Source: an uncultured Clostridia bacterium (GTDB lineage Bacteria; Bacillota; Clostridia; Oscillospirales; Acutalibacteraceae). From it: a stretch of DNA of 64,000 nt. The position numbers and the translations under genes are program-made. The notes below the pieces were generated by a model, which saw nothing but the letters and a program-made list of their open reading frames with translations, did not search any database and was not told the DNA's origin. This document shows positions 43,113 to 53,236 of this stretch, piece after piece (within the stretch, counting starts at the first letter, position 1; each line of letters opens with the position of its first letter). Location: positions 1-64,000 of the forward strand of contig CAJFTS010000053.1 of assembly GCA_904420015.1 (NCBI GenBank), given 5' to 3'.

Positions 43113-43821
43113 AGACCTGCACAAAGCCTTTGGAGACCACAAGGTCCTCTGCGGCATCAGCGAGGAGATCAAAAAAGGAGAAAAGGTGGTGGTGGTCGGT
43201 CCCTCCGGCTCGGGCAAATCCACCTTTCTGCGCTGTTTAAACCTGCTGGAAACTCCAACCTCTGGGGAGATTTGGTTTGAGGGCAACCGGATTACCGATC
43301 CCAAGTGCAATGTCAACCAGATCCGTCAGAAGATGGGGATGGTGTTTCAGCATTTCAATCTCTTTCCCCACCTGACGGTGATGCAGAACATTACCCTGGC
43401 TCCCGTCAAGCTCAAGCTGCAAACGGAAGAGCAGGCGAAGGAAAACGCCCTGCGTCTGTTAAAGCGGGTGGGGCTGGCGGAAAAGGCGGACGCCTATCCC
43501 AGCCAGATTTCCGGCGGACAGAAGCAGCGCATTGCCATCGTTCGTTCCTTGGCGATGAATCCGGACGTCATGCTCTTTGATGAGCCCACCTCTGCTTTGG
43601 ACCCGGAAATGGTCGGCGAGGTTTTGGAAGTCATGAAGGAGCTGGCGGAGGAAGGGATGACCATGGTGGTGGTCACCCATGAAATGAGCTTCGCCCGGGA
43701 AGTGGCGACGAGAATTCTGTTTATGGACGAGGGCCTGATTTTAGAAGAGTCCGATCCAAAGTCCTTTTTTGAAAATCCGCAAAATCCCCGTTTGTGTGAT
43801 TTTCTTTCCAAGGTTCTTTAA
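43099..43821 (+). CDS. Polar amino-acid ABC transporter, ATP-binding protein
   Basis: 240 residues, standard length. Walker A GPSGSGKS at 34-41, Q-loop [11 protein letters not shown], signature SGGQKQR, Walker [15 protein letters not shown]-loop [11 protein letters not shown] start inside the permease gene with AGGAGG ahead. Energises uptake by the three-gene importer and ends at a strong terminator. Confidence 0.96.
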   Translation: MIVVKDLHKAFGDHKVLCGISEEIKKGEKVVVVGPSGSGKSTFLRCLNLLETPTSGEIWFEGNRITDPKCNVNQIRQKMGMVFQHFNLFPHLTVMQNITLAPVKLKLQTEEQAKENALRLLKRVGLAEKADAYPSQISGGQKQRIAIVRSLAMNPDVMLFDEPTSALDPEMVGEVLEVMKELAEEGMTMVVVTHEMSFAREVATRILFMDEGLILEESDPKSFFENPQNPRLCDFLSKVL

Positions 43822-43824
43822 TTG

Positions 43825-43863
43825 AAAACCGGTATGCGGCTTTGCTGCATACCGGTTTTTTTA
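43825..43863 (+). terminator. Terminator of the ABC importer operon
   Basis: Arms AAAACCGGTATGC / GCATACCGGTTTT followed by further T residues, starting 4 bases past the stop. Confidence 0.92.
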
Positions 43864-43961
43864 TTGCTGAAAAAACAAGAAAAAGGGAGAAAATCGGCTG
43901 ATTTATGTAAGAATGCCGATGATCATTTTAAAAAAAGTCTGAAATTTCCCTTTTTTGCTGA

Positions 43962-43990
43962 TTGCAAATACTATACTGTTTGAGTATAAT
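43962..43990 (+). promoter_or_regulatory. Promoter of pflB-pflA
   Basis: -35 TTGCAA (43962-43967), 17-base spacer, perfect -10 TATAAT (43985-43990), then a TTTGA...TCAAA dyad partly overlapping (43979-43999). 28 bases from -10 to the ATG. Confidence 0.8.
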
Positions 43991-44017
43991 TAATTCAAAC
44001 CAAAGGAGGGAGTACAC

Positions 44018-46231
44018 ATGAGTTTTAAAACTGGTACCTGGAACAACACCATCGACGTACGTAATTTCATAAATAAGAATTACACCCCCTATGACGGGGA
44101 TGATTCTTTTCTGACTCCTCCCACCGAACGCACCAAACAGCTTTGGGAAGAGGTCTCTTCTTTGATGAAGAAGGAAACGGCGGTCGGCGGCGTTCTTGAT
44201 ATCGACGCCTCCACCATCTCCGACATCGACGCTTACCAGCCCGGTTACATCGACAAAGAGCGGGAGACCATCGTGGGCCTCCAGACGGACGCCCCCCTCA
44301 AGCGGGCGATTATGCCTTTCGGCGGCATCCGGATGGTCCGCACGTCGCTGAAAAACTATAACCGGGAAATGGACCCGGAAGTGGAAAAGGTCTTTCAGTA
44401 CCGCAAAACCCACAATGACGGCGTGTTCGATGTGTACACCGACGAAATGAAGCGCGCCCGGAACAACGGCATCATTACCGGCTTACCCGACGCTTACGGC
44501 CGCGGCCGTATCATCGGCGATTACCGCCGGGTTGCCCTGTATGGTGTGGATTATTTAATTGAGCAAAAGAAGAAATCCCTGCAGGACTACAGCTATGAGG
44601 TCATGGATGAGGCCTCCATCCGCCACCGGGAGGAAATCTCCGACCAGATTAAGGCGCTGCACCAGCTCAAAGCGATGGCCGCCTCTTATGGGTTCGACAT
44701 CTCTCAGCCTGCTCAGGATACCAAGGAAGCCATCCAGTGGCTCTATTTCGGCTATCTGGCGGCGGTCAAGGAGCAAAACGGCGCGGCCATGTCGTTGGGC
44801 CGGGTCTCCACCTTCCTGGATATCTATGCGGAAAAGGATCTGCAGGAAGGCCGCTACACCGAGGAAGAAATTCAGGAGTTTGTGGATCACTTCGTCATGA
44901 AACTGCGGATGGTCCGCTTCCTGCGCACCCCCAGCTATGACGAGCTCTTCTCCGGCGACCCCACCTGGGTGACCGAATCCATCGGCGGCATGTCCACCGA
45001 CGGGCGGCATATGGTCACGAAGATGTCCTATCGCTTCCTGCACACCCTGGTCAATCTGGGCCCCGCGCCGGAGCCCAACATGACGGTGCTGTGGAGCCGC
45101 CGCCTGCCCCAGAACTTCAAGAATTTCTGCGCCCGCCTTTCCATTGAAACCTCCTCCATTCAGTATGAGAGCGACAGCCTCATGCGCCGCAAGTTCGGTG
45201 ACGACTACGCCATCGCCTGCTGCGTCTCCGCCATGCGGGTGGGCAAGCAGATGCAGTTCTTCGGCGCCCGGGCGAACCTGGCAAAGGCCCTGCTCTATGC
45301 CATCAACGGCGGCCGGGATGAAAAGACGGGGGACCAGGTGGGACCCGAGCTGCTGGCGGTGCGGGGCAAATACCTGGACTACGACGATGTGATGAAGAAA
45401 TTTTCCGCCATTTTAGACTGGCTTTCCAAGCTGTATATGAATACCCTCAACGTCATCCACTATATGCATGACAAGTACTGCTATGAGCGCATTCAAATGG
45501 CGCTGCACGACGAGGAAATCGTGCGCACCGAGGCCTGCGGCATCGCGGGGCTGTCGGTGGTCGCGGACAGCCTTTCCGCCATCAAGTATGCCAAAGTTCG
45601 CCCCATCCGGGACGAGCGGGACATCGTGGTGGACTTTGAGATCGAAGGCGATTATCCGAAATTCGGCAACAACGATCCGCGGGTAGACAGCATTGCGGTA
45701 GACGTGGTCAAGACCTTTATGCAGAAGCTGCGCCGGCAGCGTACCTACCGCGGCGCCATCGCTACTCAGTCGGTGCTGACCATCACCTCCAATGTGGTCT
45801 ACGGCAAAAAGACCGGCTCCACGCCGGACGGGCGCAAGCTGGGCGAGCCCTTTGCTCCCGGCGCCAATCCTATGCACGGGCGGGATGAGAACGGCTGTGT
45901 CGCTTCCATGATGTCGGTGGCGAAGCTGCCCTATGACTACAGTGAGGACGGTATCTCCTACACCTTCTCCATCGTGCCGGATGCACTCGGCCGCGAGGAG
46001 GAGGATAAGACGAAAAACCTGGCTTCCCTGCTCGACGGTTATTTCGGCGAGGGCGGCCATCACATCAATGTAAATGTTCTCAATCGGGACGTGCTTTTGG
46101 ACGCCATGGATCATCCGGAGAAATATCCGCAGCTGACCATCCGGGTGTCCGGCTATGCGGTCAACTTCATCAAGCTCACCAGAGAGCAGCAGATGGATGT
46201 CATCAACCGCACCTTCCACACCCGTTTCTAA
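44018..46231 (+). CDS. pflB: Formate C-acetyltransferase (pyruvate formate-lyase)
   Basis: 737 residues. Splits pyruvate with CoA into acetyl-CoA and formate, a main anaerobic route. The catalytic cysteine pair is ACCVS at 400-404 (Cys401-Cys402), which marks true PFL rather than glycerol or choline lyases. The glycyl-radical Gly712 lies in RVSGYAVNF near the C-terminus. RBS AAAGGAGGG. Followed by its activating enzyme at the expected place. Confidence 0.97.
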   Translation: MSFKTGTWNNTIDVRNFINKNYTPYDGDDSFLTPPTERTKQLWEEVSSLMKKETAVGGVLDIDASTISDIDAYQPGYIDKERETIVGLQTDAPLKRAIMPFGGIRMVRTSLKNYNREMDPEVEKVFQYRKTHNDGVFDVYTDEMKRARNNGIITGLPDAYGRGRIIGDYRRVALYGVDYLIEQKKKSLQDYSYEVMDEASIRHREEISDQIKALHQLKAMAASYGFDISQPAQDTKEAIQWLYFGYLAAVKEQNGAAMSLGRVSTFLDIYAEKDLQEGRYTEEEIQEFVDHFVMKLRMVRFLRTPSYDELFSGDPTWVTESIGGMSTDGRHMVTKMSYRFLHTLVNLGPAPEPNMTVLWSRRLPQNFKNFCARLSIETSSIQYESDSLMRRKFGDDYAIACCVSAMRVGKQMQFFGARANLAKALLYAINGGRDEKTGDQVGPELLAVRGKYLDYDDVMKKFSAILDWLSKLYMNTLNVIHYMHDKYCYERIQMALHDEEIVRTEACGIAGLSVVADSLSAIKYAKVRPIRDERDIVVDFEIEGDYPKFGNNDPRVDSIAVDVVKTFMQKLRRQRTYRGAIATQSVLTITSNVVYGKKTGSTPDGRKLGEPFAPGANPMHGRDENGCVASMMSVAKLPYDYSEDGISYTFSIVPDALGREEEDKTKNLASLLDGYFGEGGHHINVNVLNRDVLLDAMDHPEKYPQLTIRVSGYAVNFIKLTREQQMDVINRTFHTRF

Positions 46232-46294
46232 TTGGAAACCCTAGGGCCGGCGCGGAAAGATCCGCGCCGGCCTGCCCGACAGGAGGCATCCTTT

Positions 46295-47023
46295 ATGTCC
46301 ACAATCAAAGGAAGGATTCATTCGGTGGAAACCTTCGGCGCACTGGACGGGCCGGGGGTACGGTATCTGCTCTTTTTGCAGGGATGTCCGCTGCAATGTC
46401 TGTACTGTCACAACCCGGATTCTTGGGACCCAAAGGACGGTCAAGTTCGCACGGTGGAGGAGGTTTTCGCCGACATTCAGCGCTACCGCAGTTTCTTAAG
46501 CGGCGGGGTCACGCTCTCCGGCGGAGAGCCGCTCATGCAGCCGGAATTTTGTGAGGCCCTTTTTACCCTATGTCGGGAGCATGGGATCCATACGGCGCTG
46601 GACACGGCCGGTTCCCTTCCCCTTTCGGTATGTAAGGAAGCGGTGGATCTGGCGGATTTGATTTTGCTGGATTTAAAGGCTATGGATCCGGACGACTGCA
46701 AAAGGCTGACTGGGCGGGACAACCACAATGCCATTTCGCTGCTTGACTACCGGGAGGCGTCCAATATGCCGGTATGGGTACGCCATGTGCTGGTTCCGGG
46801 CATTACGCTAAAGGAAGAAAAGCTGCGGGAGATGGCGAATTTTCTCAAAGGCTATACCTGCGTGCAGCGGGTGGAGCTCCTTCCCTTTCACAAAATGGGA
46901 GAGTACAAATGGGAGCAGCTGGGACGTCCCTATACCCTTACCGACACCCCACAGCCCACCCGAGAGGAAGTGGCGCGGGCAAAGGCTATCTTCCGGGATG
47001 CAGAGCTGCCGATTCCTTCCTAA
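46295..47023 (+). CDS. pflA: Pyruvate formate-lyase activating enzyme
   Basis: 242 residues. Radical-SAM enzyme that installs the glycyl radical in PflB. The [4Fe-4S] motif CPLQCLYC (Cys31, 35, 38) is CxxxCxxC, then SGGVTLSGGEPLMQPEF. No extra ferredoxin insert, so it belongs to the short PFL-AE class. The frame opens upstream, but ATG 46295 with AGGAGG is the start. Cotranscribed with pflB; a terminator follows. Confidence 0.96.
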   Translation: MSTIKGRIHSVETFGALDGPGVRYLLFLQGCPLQCLYCHNPDSWDPKDGQVRTVEEVFADIQRYRSFLSGGVTLSGGEPLMQPEFCEALFTLCREHGIHTALDTAGSLPLSVCKEAVDLADLILLDLKAMDPDDCKRLTGRDNHNAISLLDYREASNMPVWVRHVLVPGITLKEEKLREMANFLKGYTCVQRVELLPFHKMGEYKWEQLGRPYTLTDTPQPTREEVARAKAIFRDAELPIPS

Positions 47024-47059
47024 CCGGCTGGAGAAGCCTTTCCCGACGCCGGTTGTTTT
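47022..47059 (+). terminator. Terminator of pflB-pflA
   Basis: Arms AACCGGC / GCCGGTT around a 19-base loop, followed by GTTTTG, starting at the stop codon. A longer loop than usual. Confidence 0.65.
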
Positions 47060-47651
47060 GAAATGCGGGGGCCTCTTTTCTGCCCTATGCCGATGAATAA
47101 GGGCTTCTGGCTTTGCAAGCAAAGCCGGGCGTGAACCGTGTGGTATGTGCATTAGCCCTGAAAGGGCGTGATACCGGCCGTCCTTCTAAGAGCAGCCGGC
47201 TGCATCACACCCATTGCAACCGGCCGTTTTATCCCTAGTATTGCTTTTGCTCCGAGCGAAACCGCCCGTTTTATCTGTTTTAGTCCATGCTAAAAGCAGG
47301 TGTTTTTCTTCTCCACGGCATAGCCGGTGGGTTCCTTTCGCTTTAGCTGCCATCACAAAAATACCCGGCAACCAAAAAGGTTTCCGGGTATTTCTTATGA
47401 ATGGGAAGCCACCTGTCATAACCGAAAGAGATACGCCGCCAAACTCCGTCCGCTTTCCGTAAGGAATAGAAATGGGCTGCCGCAGCCTTGCTCTGTATGC
47501 AAATCGGCCGGCGTTAAAACGATGGCAGCCGGTTTTCAGGCTGTCAGGTATGACGCAAGTAAAATACCGTTTGCCGCGCCTCGGCACGCTTACCTCTGGC
47601 GATGCCATACTCTTTCGCCCAATCCGACCGTTGTGCCGGACATTTTTCGTT
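47060..47651. other. Non-coding stretch
   Basis: About 590 bases with no credible gene. It contains several short inverted repeats, including the strong hairpin at 47358-47393, and GGCATAGCCGGTGGGTTCC (near 47318), which resembles GGCAGAGCCGGTGGTTTCC near 1008. No RNA family recognised. Confidence 0.5.
47358..47393. terminator. Isolated bidirectional hairpin
   Basis: Arms AAATACCCGGCAACC / GGTTTCCGGGTATTT (one mismatch) around AAAAA. About 260 bases beyond the sseB stop, it could end that transcript, or one from an unseen RNA in this region. Confidence 0.6.
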
Positions 47652-48446
47652 TTAAAACAAGCCAAACCGTTTCTTACTATAAAAAGGACGGACCTTCTGG
47701 GCCGCCTGTTGTCCAAATGCTTCGGTATAAGGGACCATATCCAACAGCTTGTCCTTCAAATAAGGTGAAGCCGCCTCCGCAATCCCCTCAAACAGCTGTT
47801 TGCGGTCGATACCGTCAAAATCCACAATCAGCAGATAACTCTCCTCCCCATCACGGATCATCTGCTGGAGGTAGGCTTTGGAAACCTCTTTTTTCGTTTT
47901 CAGATAGCCCTTGACCGCATCCACCAGCTCCTGCGGATATTCCTTCGGTTCTCCCAGCTTTACCTCGGTATCCTTTTTCACGAGATGCGGCACGGCCTTC
48001 CCGTTCAGCCTTGCCAAAGTGCTGCGGGGAACCTGCAGGCTCTCCTCAAAAGGATTGATCACGATCCCGTTTGCCCCCTTCGGAGAGGACAGAATCATGG
48101 TACAGTAATCCTCCAAGGTCACAACCATCGCTTTGGGCACGATCCCTCCCGCCCAGTTTCCCTTGGCCAGGGACTCTTCATCGGTAAAGGCAGGAAGATA
48201 AGCGACTTTATCCTGGGTATGCAGCATAAGGAAACGGACGCGGACATCTTCCCCCTCCGCCGCCTCCTGAACCGGTCCCTTATCTTCCGATACCGGCTTT
48301 ATCTCCACCGGAGCCAAAAGCTCCGCCTTGCGAAGCGCTTCAAAAAAGACCTGCTCCTCCAGGCGGCCGCCGTTTTTGCGCAGGGTCAGCATGGTCTGGC
48401 GCAGCCTAGGATTGGCAATGGGTTGCTTTGGATCAAATACTTTCAT
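47652..48446 (-). CDS. sseB: SseB-family protein (enhanced serine sensitivity)
   Basis: 264 residues with the SseB plan: N-terminal domain (about 1-125, including VRFLMLHTQDKVAYLPAFTDEESLAKG and MVVTLEDYCTMILSSPKGANGIVINPFEE) and the SseB C-terminal domain (about 170-260, ending with ESYLLIVDFDGIDRKQLFEGIAEAA). Cytosolic, biochemical role unknown. RBS AAGGAAGG. It stands alone between long non-coding stretches. Confidence 0.8.
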   Translation of the reverse strand: MKVFDPKQPIANPRLRQTMLTLRKNGGRLEEQVFFEALRKAELLAPVEIKPVSEDKGPVQEAAEGEDVRVRFLMLHTQDKVAYLPAFTDEESLAKGNWAGGIVPKAMVVTLEDYCTMILSSPKGANGIVINPFEESLQVPRSTLARLNGKAVPHLVKKDTEVKLGEPKEYPQELVDAVKGYLKTKKEVSKAYLQQMIRDGEESYLLIVDFDGIDRKQLFEGIAEAASPYLKDKLLDMVPYTEAFGQQAAQKVRPFYSKKRFGLF

Positions 48447-48988
48447 CTTTCTCGTATCCTTCCTTTGACAATTGCATTTATTGTATCACATTTTGGCTGG
48501 TTTGACTACTGAAATCTGTGAAAAATGCTGCGAAAAACAGGAATTCCGATTTGCAAGGATCACACGGGTAAGATTGAATACAGACAGGCTTCCCTCTCGG
48601 CATGGGGCAAAAAAAAGAGCGTTTCCAGGAAAAAAGTCTAGCGGCTATGTTGCTTTACGCTGTGTTTGATAAATTTATTCCGCTTCTCAACCGACGGTTT
48701 CTCAAACGGCTTTGTCCGCCTTTCTTCCGGATCAATGGATCTCTAAAACCTCTCCTTGTATCCCTTTCTTCCATTGGATTTTGCGCCGCTATAGGGCAAG
48801 ACGTTGCTTTTCCATTCCATCGGCATGCATGCTTTTACCCGCCGTGTTTTTCTTTTGCAGCCGTCGGGCTCTTGTGTTAGCCGGGATTTGCCCGGTCCTA
48901 TCCCTCGACGGCTGCAGCGTCGGCTCCTTAATGGCGCTGCCGGCAGGCAGGCGAGAATATGTAGGCGGAGAATCTCTTCCCTGCAAAC
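48447..48988. other. Non-coding stretch upstream of repeat copy C
   Basis: About 540 bases without a credible gene, GC-poorer than average up to 48700. A CAGCCGTCG...CGACGGCTG inverted repeat lies near 48858-48914, and a GCCGGCAGGCAGG tract near 48940. Nothing else recognised. Confidence 0.5.
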
Positions 48989-49266
48989 AATCAAAACCAC
49001 TCGTAAACGAGTGGTTTGCCCAGCCCTCCGAGGGGGTAGTACTTGCTGACCCCTGGAAGGGATCGCATCACTCGCCCTGCAACTGGGAAACCAGTTTTCT
49101 TTGGTATTCCATAGCATTCTACGAAAGGCATTCTTTCCACGAAAATCCCCGCGTTTCTTTTAGAAAACCTGTGCTTTTCTTTCTCTTTTGATATACAAAC
49201 CATATTTTTACTTTTTTCTTTTGCCCAGGCTTTTTTCCTTACCCCTGGTAAAACCAGGGGTTTTGT
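48989..49266 (+). repeat. Dispersed hairpin repeat, copy C
   Basis: Best-preserved copy. It opens with the hairpin AAACCACTCG-TAAA-CGAGTGGTTT (48994-49017), has a second small stem CCCTCCGAGGG, the module CACTCGCCCTGCAACTGGG (about 49070-49088) and an AT-rich middle, and closes with ACCCCTGG-TAAAA-CCAGGGGT followed by TTTG. Same order and length as 495-775. No ORF inside. Confidence 0.65.
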
Positions 49267-49282
49267 TATGCCGAAAGGCAAC

Positions 49283-49325
49283 AAAACGTGCCCGGCAAGA
49301 AGTCTTTCTTGCCGGGCACGTTTTT
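49283..49325 (-). terminator. Terminator of the phosphofructokinase gene
   Basis: Minus strand arms AAAACGTGCCCGGCAAGAA / TTCTTGCCGGGCACGTTTT with a 3-5 base loop, 12 bases after the stop. One of the strongest in the window. Confidence 0.92.
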
Positions 49326-49336
49326 ATACGGCCAAA

Positions 49337-50413
49337 TCAATCCCCGAACGCAATGCCCATCGACCGGGCAAATTCCACCATCTGGTGATCCTCGGGTACC
49401 AGCTTGGTTTTGCCCGCCACCTCGGACAGGGGATTTTGGGTGACAATGCTGCCGATCTGCGCCACCGCCATGCCGTAGCGCTCCTCCTTAATGAGCTTGG
49501 CGGCCTGTACGCCGAACCGGGTCGCCAGCACCCGGTCGTAAGGCGACGGCGAACCGCCCCGCTGGAAATGGCCCGGCACCACCACCCGGCTTTCCAGCCC
49601 GGTCGCCTGCTGCAGCTGGTCGGCAATCCGGTAGGAAACCGACATATACGGCTCCTTTGCCCGAAACGCGGCCCGTTCCTTCCCCTTCATACCCGCTTCA
49701 GCAAGGCTCATGGCCCCTTCCGCCACCGCGATAATGGAGAATTTGCGCTTTTTGATGCGGATCCGTTCCTCCACCGCATGCACCAGTGCATCCATGGAAT
49801 AAGGCAGCTCCGGGATGAGGACCACATCCGCGCCCCCGGCAACCCCGGCAAACAAGGTCAGCCAGCCGGCCTTATTGCCCATCAGCTCTATAACCATAAT
49901 CCGGCCGTGGCTGTTTGCTGTGGTATGAATGCGGTCGACTACCTCCGTGGCGATATCCACCGCCGTATGGAATCCGAAGGTCACGTCGGTGCCCCAGATG
50001 TCGTTGTCAATGGTTTTGGGAAGGCCGATGATGTTAAGTCCTTCTTCCGACAGAAGATTGGCGGTTTTATGGGTGCCGTTGCCGCCCAGCGTCACCAGAC
50101 AGTCCAGCTTCATCTTGCGGTAATTGAGCTTCATGGCCGCAACCTTGTCCACGTTGTCCTCTTCGATCTTGCGCATATTGCGGTAGGGCTGACGGGAGGT
50201 GCCCAGGATGGTGCCTCCCAGGGTGAGGATGCCGTCAAAATCCTCCCGCCGCATTTCCTTATAATTCCCCTCAATGAGGCCCTTATAGCCGTCTGCGATC
50301 CCCACGATCTCCACGTCGAACATATTGTACGCCGAATGGACCACACCGCGGATGGCTGCATTGAGCCCGGGACAGTCGCCGCCGCTGGTCAGAATTCCCA
50401 CACGTCTTTTCAT
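49337..50413 (-). CDS. 6-phosphofructokinase
   Basis: 358 residues. Phosphorylates fructose-6-phosphate. Motifs: GILTSGGDCPGLNAAIRG at the N-terminus, LGGNGTHKTA (109-118), LPKTIDNDIWGTD (131-143), ELMGNKAGW, and PGHFQRGGSPSPYDR. Two donor-site positions are mixed: GGNGT replaces the GGDGS of ATP enzymes, and PKTIDND is the form common in PPi-dependent and mixed-substrate enzymes. ATP or PPi cannot be decided. Start at 50413 with GGAAGGAG ahead, although the frame extends 8 codons further. Confidence 0.9.
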   Translation of the reverse strand: MKRRVGILTSGGDCPGLNAAIRGVVHSAYNMFDVEIVGIADGYKGLIEGNYKEMRREDFDGILTLGGTILGTSRQPYRNMRKIEEDNVDKVAAMKLNYRKMKLDCLVTLGGNGTHKTANLLSEEGLNIIGLPKTIDNDIWGTDVTFGFHTAVDIATEVVDRIHTTANSHGRIMVIELMGNKAGWLTLFAGVAGGADVVLIPELPYSMDALVHAVEERIRIKKRKFSIIAVAEGAMSLAEAGMKGKERAAFRAKEPYMSVSYRIADQLQQATGLESRVVVPGHFQRGGSPSPYDRVLATRFGVQAAKLIKEERYGMAVAQIGSIVTQNPLSEVAGKTKLVPEDHQMVEFARSMGIAFGD

Positions 50414-50455
50414 TGCAATCTCCTTCCGATTGGGCAAATTTCCCCGTCCGAGTCT

Positions 50456-51070
50456 TTATCGCAAATGACTGGTGATATTATGCCGGTACAAAACCGGTTT
50501 TCCTTCTTTGGAAAGGCGCAGGTCGGTGACCCCGCCCCGGTTGATACGAAACTCTACCTGTGCAAAGGTATCCGCCGAAAGCCCCAGCCACCAGCAGACG
50601 GCGGCGTTGATCACATCGGCATGGGTAACCACCAGCACGGTCCCCTCCACCAGCTTGTCAAGCCGATGCAGATAGCCGGTAATGCGGTTAAAAAGCATCC
50701 TCCGGCTTTCCGCACCCGGGTACAAAATCCAGTCCAAAGGATCTCCCTTGACCGGAAGCTCCAGCAGCTTCGCCTCCTGACGCAGCTTTTCCGCCGCCTC
50801 GCCGTTGTTCTGCTCACGCAGCATATGGGTAATAATGGGCTTTCGTCCCAGCTTCTGTCCTATGATCTCCGCCGTTTGGGACGCGCGCAGCAAATCGCTG
50901 CTGAAAAATTCAAACTTATGGTCGCCGAGCAGCACAGGCAACGCCTGCGAAACCAGGTTGGCCTGTCGCCTTCCCTTGCGGGACAGCGGCATATTCGACC
51001 AGCCCATCGTAATCTCCAAGCCTGCCGGGTGTTCCATCTTTCCATGCCGGACCAATAACAACCGTTTCAT
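50456..51070 (-). CDS. Histidine phosphatase family protein (phosphoglycerate-mutase-like)
   Basis: 204 residues. Catalytic RHG motif right at the start (LLLVRHGKMEHPAG), then SSDLLRASQTAEIIG and the second-His segment VLVVTHADVINA. Family members are cytosolic phosphatases or mutases on sugar phosphates or cobalamin precursors; the substrate is unknown. The frame opens far upstream, but ATG 51070 with AGGAGG and the family N-terminus fix the start. Precedes phosphofructokinase by 42 bases on the same strand and may share its transcript. Confidence 0.88.
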   Translation of the reverse strand: MKRLLLVRHGKMEHPAGLEITMGWSNMPLSRKGRRQANLVSQALPVLLGDHKFEFFSSDLLRASQTAEIIGQKLGRKPIITHMLREQNNGEAAEKLRQEAKLLELPVKGDPLDWILYPGAESRRMLFNRITGYLHRLDKLVEGTVLVVTHADVINAAVCWWLGLSADTFAQVEFRINRGGVTDLRLSKEGKPVLYRHNITSHLR

Positions 51071-51155
51071 ATTGCCGCCTCCTGCCGTTTTATTCTGATA
51101 GGGCGAAGAAGCACACGATTTAGTATTCTCCATTTCGCCCGGGTCTAATCGTCTG

Positions 51156-52142
51156 CTATGCCTGGCGGGCGCCCGCCTTTTCCCCGAGCCGGGAAAGGCC
51201 GTAGCCGCCGAAAAAGCGCATGTCGGAATGTTCCAGATAGGAAAACAGGTCGTCAAACAGCTCGTTGAGCTGCCTGTCGTTTTCCACCGGCCGCAGCCGT
51301 TTCTTTTCCCGCTGCATATCCCTCTGCCACCGCTTATACTTGCCGGGCGGCAGGTCATACACCTCGGAAAAGGCGGTGTAGTAGCTCTTCACCGTCTGAA
51401 AACCGTGCTGGGACGCAATCTGCGCAATGGTTTTCTTGGAATCAAGCAGATCGGGAAGGCTCTTTTTCACCCGCACCGAATTGATGTATTTCGTCAAAGG
51501 AAGGCCCACACTAAGCTTAAAAAGCCGGGACAGGTACTGAGAATTGAGCCCTACCATATCCGCCAGCTCATCCAAGGACCAATCCTCGTTATAATGTACG
51601 TCGATGTGTTCGATGAGATGCTTAATCCGGTCGCTTTCCGCACTGCGGGGGCCTCTGGCCTGCCGGGCCTCCACCGTCAGGAAATCCACCAGGAATTGGG
51701 CCAGCGCCCGCAAAAGGGAATCGGTACGCAGCAGGTAGCCGCTGTATTGATTGGAAACCTCAAAAACAATGGCGGAAATAAACCGAAATAAGGTTTGCCG
51801 CCGCTCCGGGGAAAGGCCGCCGCTGATGACATTGTGAAAATCCAGATTGGTAATGCCCGGACACAACGGCTCATAGCTCTGAAAATCCATCTGCATCAGG
51901 GTCATAGCGAAATCCGCCGTTTGGTTCTGGATGGAGTGGACCACATAGGGATTTACCAGAAAAAGCGTCCCCTTTTCCAACGGATAGTTTTTTCCCTGTA
52001 CTGACAGTTCTCCATTTCCCGCCGCACAGTACCCGACCTCCAAGCATTTGTGAAAATGCCAGCGGTTGTCACTCCCAAAGCGAACAAAAATATTCAGCGG
52101 TATTCCGCCTGCATTTTGAAACAATTCCCGAAATCCTACCAT
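51156..52142 (-). CDS. AraC-family transcriptional regulator
   Basis: 328 residues. N-terminal cupin-like sensor (about 20-100: WHFHKCLEVGYCAAGNGELSV, YPLEKGTLFLVNPYVVH), then two helix-turn-helices (about 190-290: WSLDELADMVGLNSQYLSRLFK and IAQIASQHGFQTVKSYYTAF). An extra C-terminal 40 residues follow. Sugar-responsive regulators share this plan. The start is the ATG at 52142 with a weak SD. Upstream of the phosphatase and phosphofructokinase genes, which it might control. Confidence 0.88.
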   Translation of the reverse strand: MVGFRELFQNAGGIPLNIFVRFGSDNRWHFHKCLEVGYCAAGNGELSVQGKNYPLEKGTLFLVNPYVVHSIQNQTADFAMTLMQMDFQSYEPLCPGITNLDFHNVISGGLSPERRQTLFRFISAIVFEVSNQYSGYLLRTDSLLRALAQFLVDFLTVEARQARGPRSAESDRIKHLIEHIDVHYNEDWSLDELADMVGLNSQYLSRLFKLSVGLPLTKYINSVRVKKSLPDLLDSKKTIAQIASQHGFQTVKSYYTAFSEVYDLPPGKYKRWQRDMQREKKRLRPVENDRQLNELFDDLFSYLEHSDMRFFGGYGLSRLGEKAGARQA

Positions 52143-52215
52143 GACCGTTCATCCATTCTATCACCGATATCCGGCCAAGGCCGGCCGGTTATTCTCGTCT
52201 AATCCAACCTGCCGG

Positions 52216-53016
52216 CTATCCGCAAAGAAGCGGATACAGCAGGCAGGAAGAAAGGAAAAGCAGCGTGATGTGAAGCGGATAATATCCGTAAAACAAGAGC
52301 TTCCCTCCCCTTCCCCGCTTTCCATTGTAGCAAAGCAGAAGCGGAAGGGCAAACGCCATCATCCATTGATATCCCACGGTAAACGGATCGTATCCGTCCG
52401 CCAGGAAGCTCAGGGAGATCAGCAGATATCCCGCACAAAAGGCCGCCCGGTATTCCCGCATGCAAGCCATCCATATCCCCAGCAGCAGAAATGTAGGGGA
52501 ACCCTCCGTCAAAAGCGGGTTTGGAAAGAGCCAGGCAAGCCCTTGCCGCAGGGCCACCCATTCCTCCGGAAGCCGTTCAAACAGAAAGGGAGCCAGAAAG
52601 AAAAGGAAAAACACGCCCGCAAGACCGAAAAGGCGCTCAAACCGCCTTTTCTCCACCGCCGCCCTTGTCCAGCTGCCCAAACAGAGCAGCAGCAGAGTCA
52701 AGAAAAGGGTGGCAAAGATGTTGTTATCGACAAGAAAGCCGTCTGGACGGGAAAAAAGCCGATTGACCAGCCCATTGAGCAGATTCATCCCCAGGCTGCA
52801 AAGATACATCCGGCCCAAATACCCTTTTCGGTTCCGGGTGTGTACAAAGCCCTCCGCCAAAAGGAAGAAAAAAAGCGGCGCCGACAGACGCCCGATCCAT
52901 CTCAGCCACAAAGGCGCCCCGGCAAAGGAAAAAAACTGGCCCACATGGTCCGCCGTCATCAGCACCAACGCTATGACCTTCAGCCCAAACCCAGTCAGCC
53001 CCGGCTTTTGCCCCAT
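52216..53016 (-). CDS. TraX-family membrane protein
   Basis: 266 residues with about seven to eight membrane spans. Opens with the family motif KVIALVLMTADHVGQFF, then WIGRLSAPLFFFLLAEGF, and ends YYPLHITLLFLSSC. TraX-like proteins are predicted acyl- or acetyltransferases; TraX acetylates F pilin, but chromosomal Clostridia homologues are not tied to conjugation. The first ATG (53025) lies within the SD; ATG 53016 is preferred. No transfer genes nearby. Confidence 0.82.
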   Translation of the reverse strand: MGQKPGLTGFGLKVIALVLMTADHVGQFFSFAGAPLWLRWIGRLSAPLFFFLLAEGFVHTRNRKGYLGRMYLCSLGMNLLNGLVNRLFSRPDGFLVDNNIFATLFLTLLLLCLGSWTRAAVEKRRFERLFGLAGVFFLFFLAPFLFERLPEEWVALRQGLAWLFPNPLLTEGSPTFLLLGIWMACMREYRAAFCAGYLLISLSFLADGYDPFTVGYQWMMAFALPLLLCYNGKRGRGGKLLFYGYYPLHITLLFLSSCLLYPLLCG

Positions 53017-53166
53017 GGATACCATCCTTTAACCTGTGGCCCGACCACAAAATCCTACCTATTTTACCCCTTTATATCAGCTTATAATACCATTATCCCC
53101 TTTTATTTTCAACCTTTTTCTTTCCCTTCTCCTTGAAATCTCTTCCCCTTCCCGTAGCAAAACCGG

Positions 53167-53195
53167 TTGCTTAACCCGGGCGATTCTGTTATACT
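53167..53195 (+). promoter_or_regulatory. Promoter of metA
   Basis: -35 TTGCTT (53167-53172), 17-base spacer, -10 TATACT (53190-53195), 41 bases before the ATG. The short leader leaves no room for a SAM riboswitch or T-box. Confidence 0.7.
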
Positions 53196-53236
53196 AAAAG
53201 CCATTCGGGCACTTGCAGAACGGGAGGGAACCGCAC

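Noticed and set aside
52216..53016. Conjugative element because of the TraX-like gene
   Set aside because: No relaxase, type IV secretion or integrase genes nearby; chromosomal TraX-family proteins are common in Clostridia.
53040..53236. SAM riboswitch or T-box upstream of metA
   Set aside because: Only 41 bases separate the -10 box from the start codon, and no riboswitch motifs were seen.
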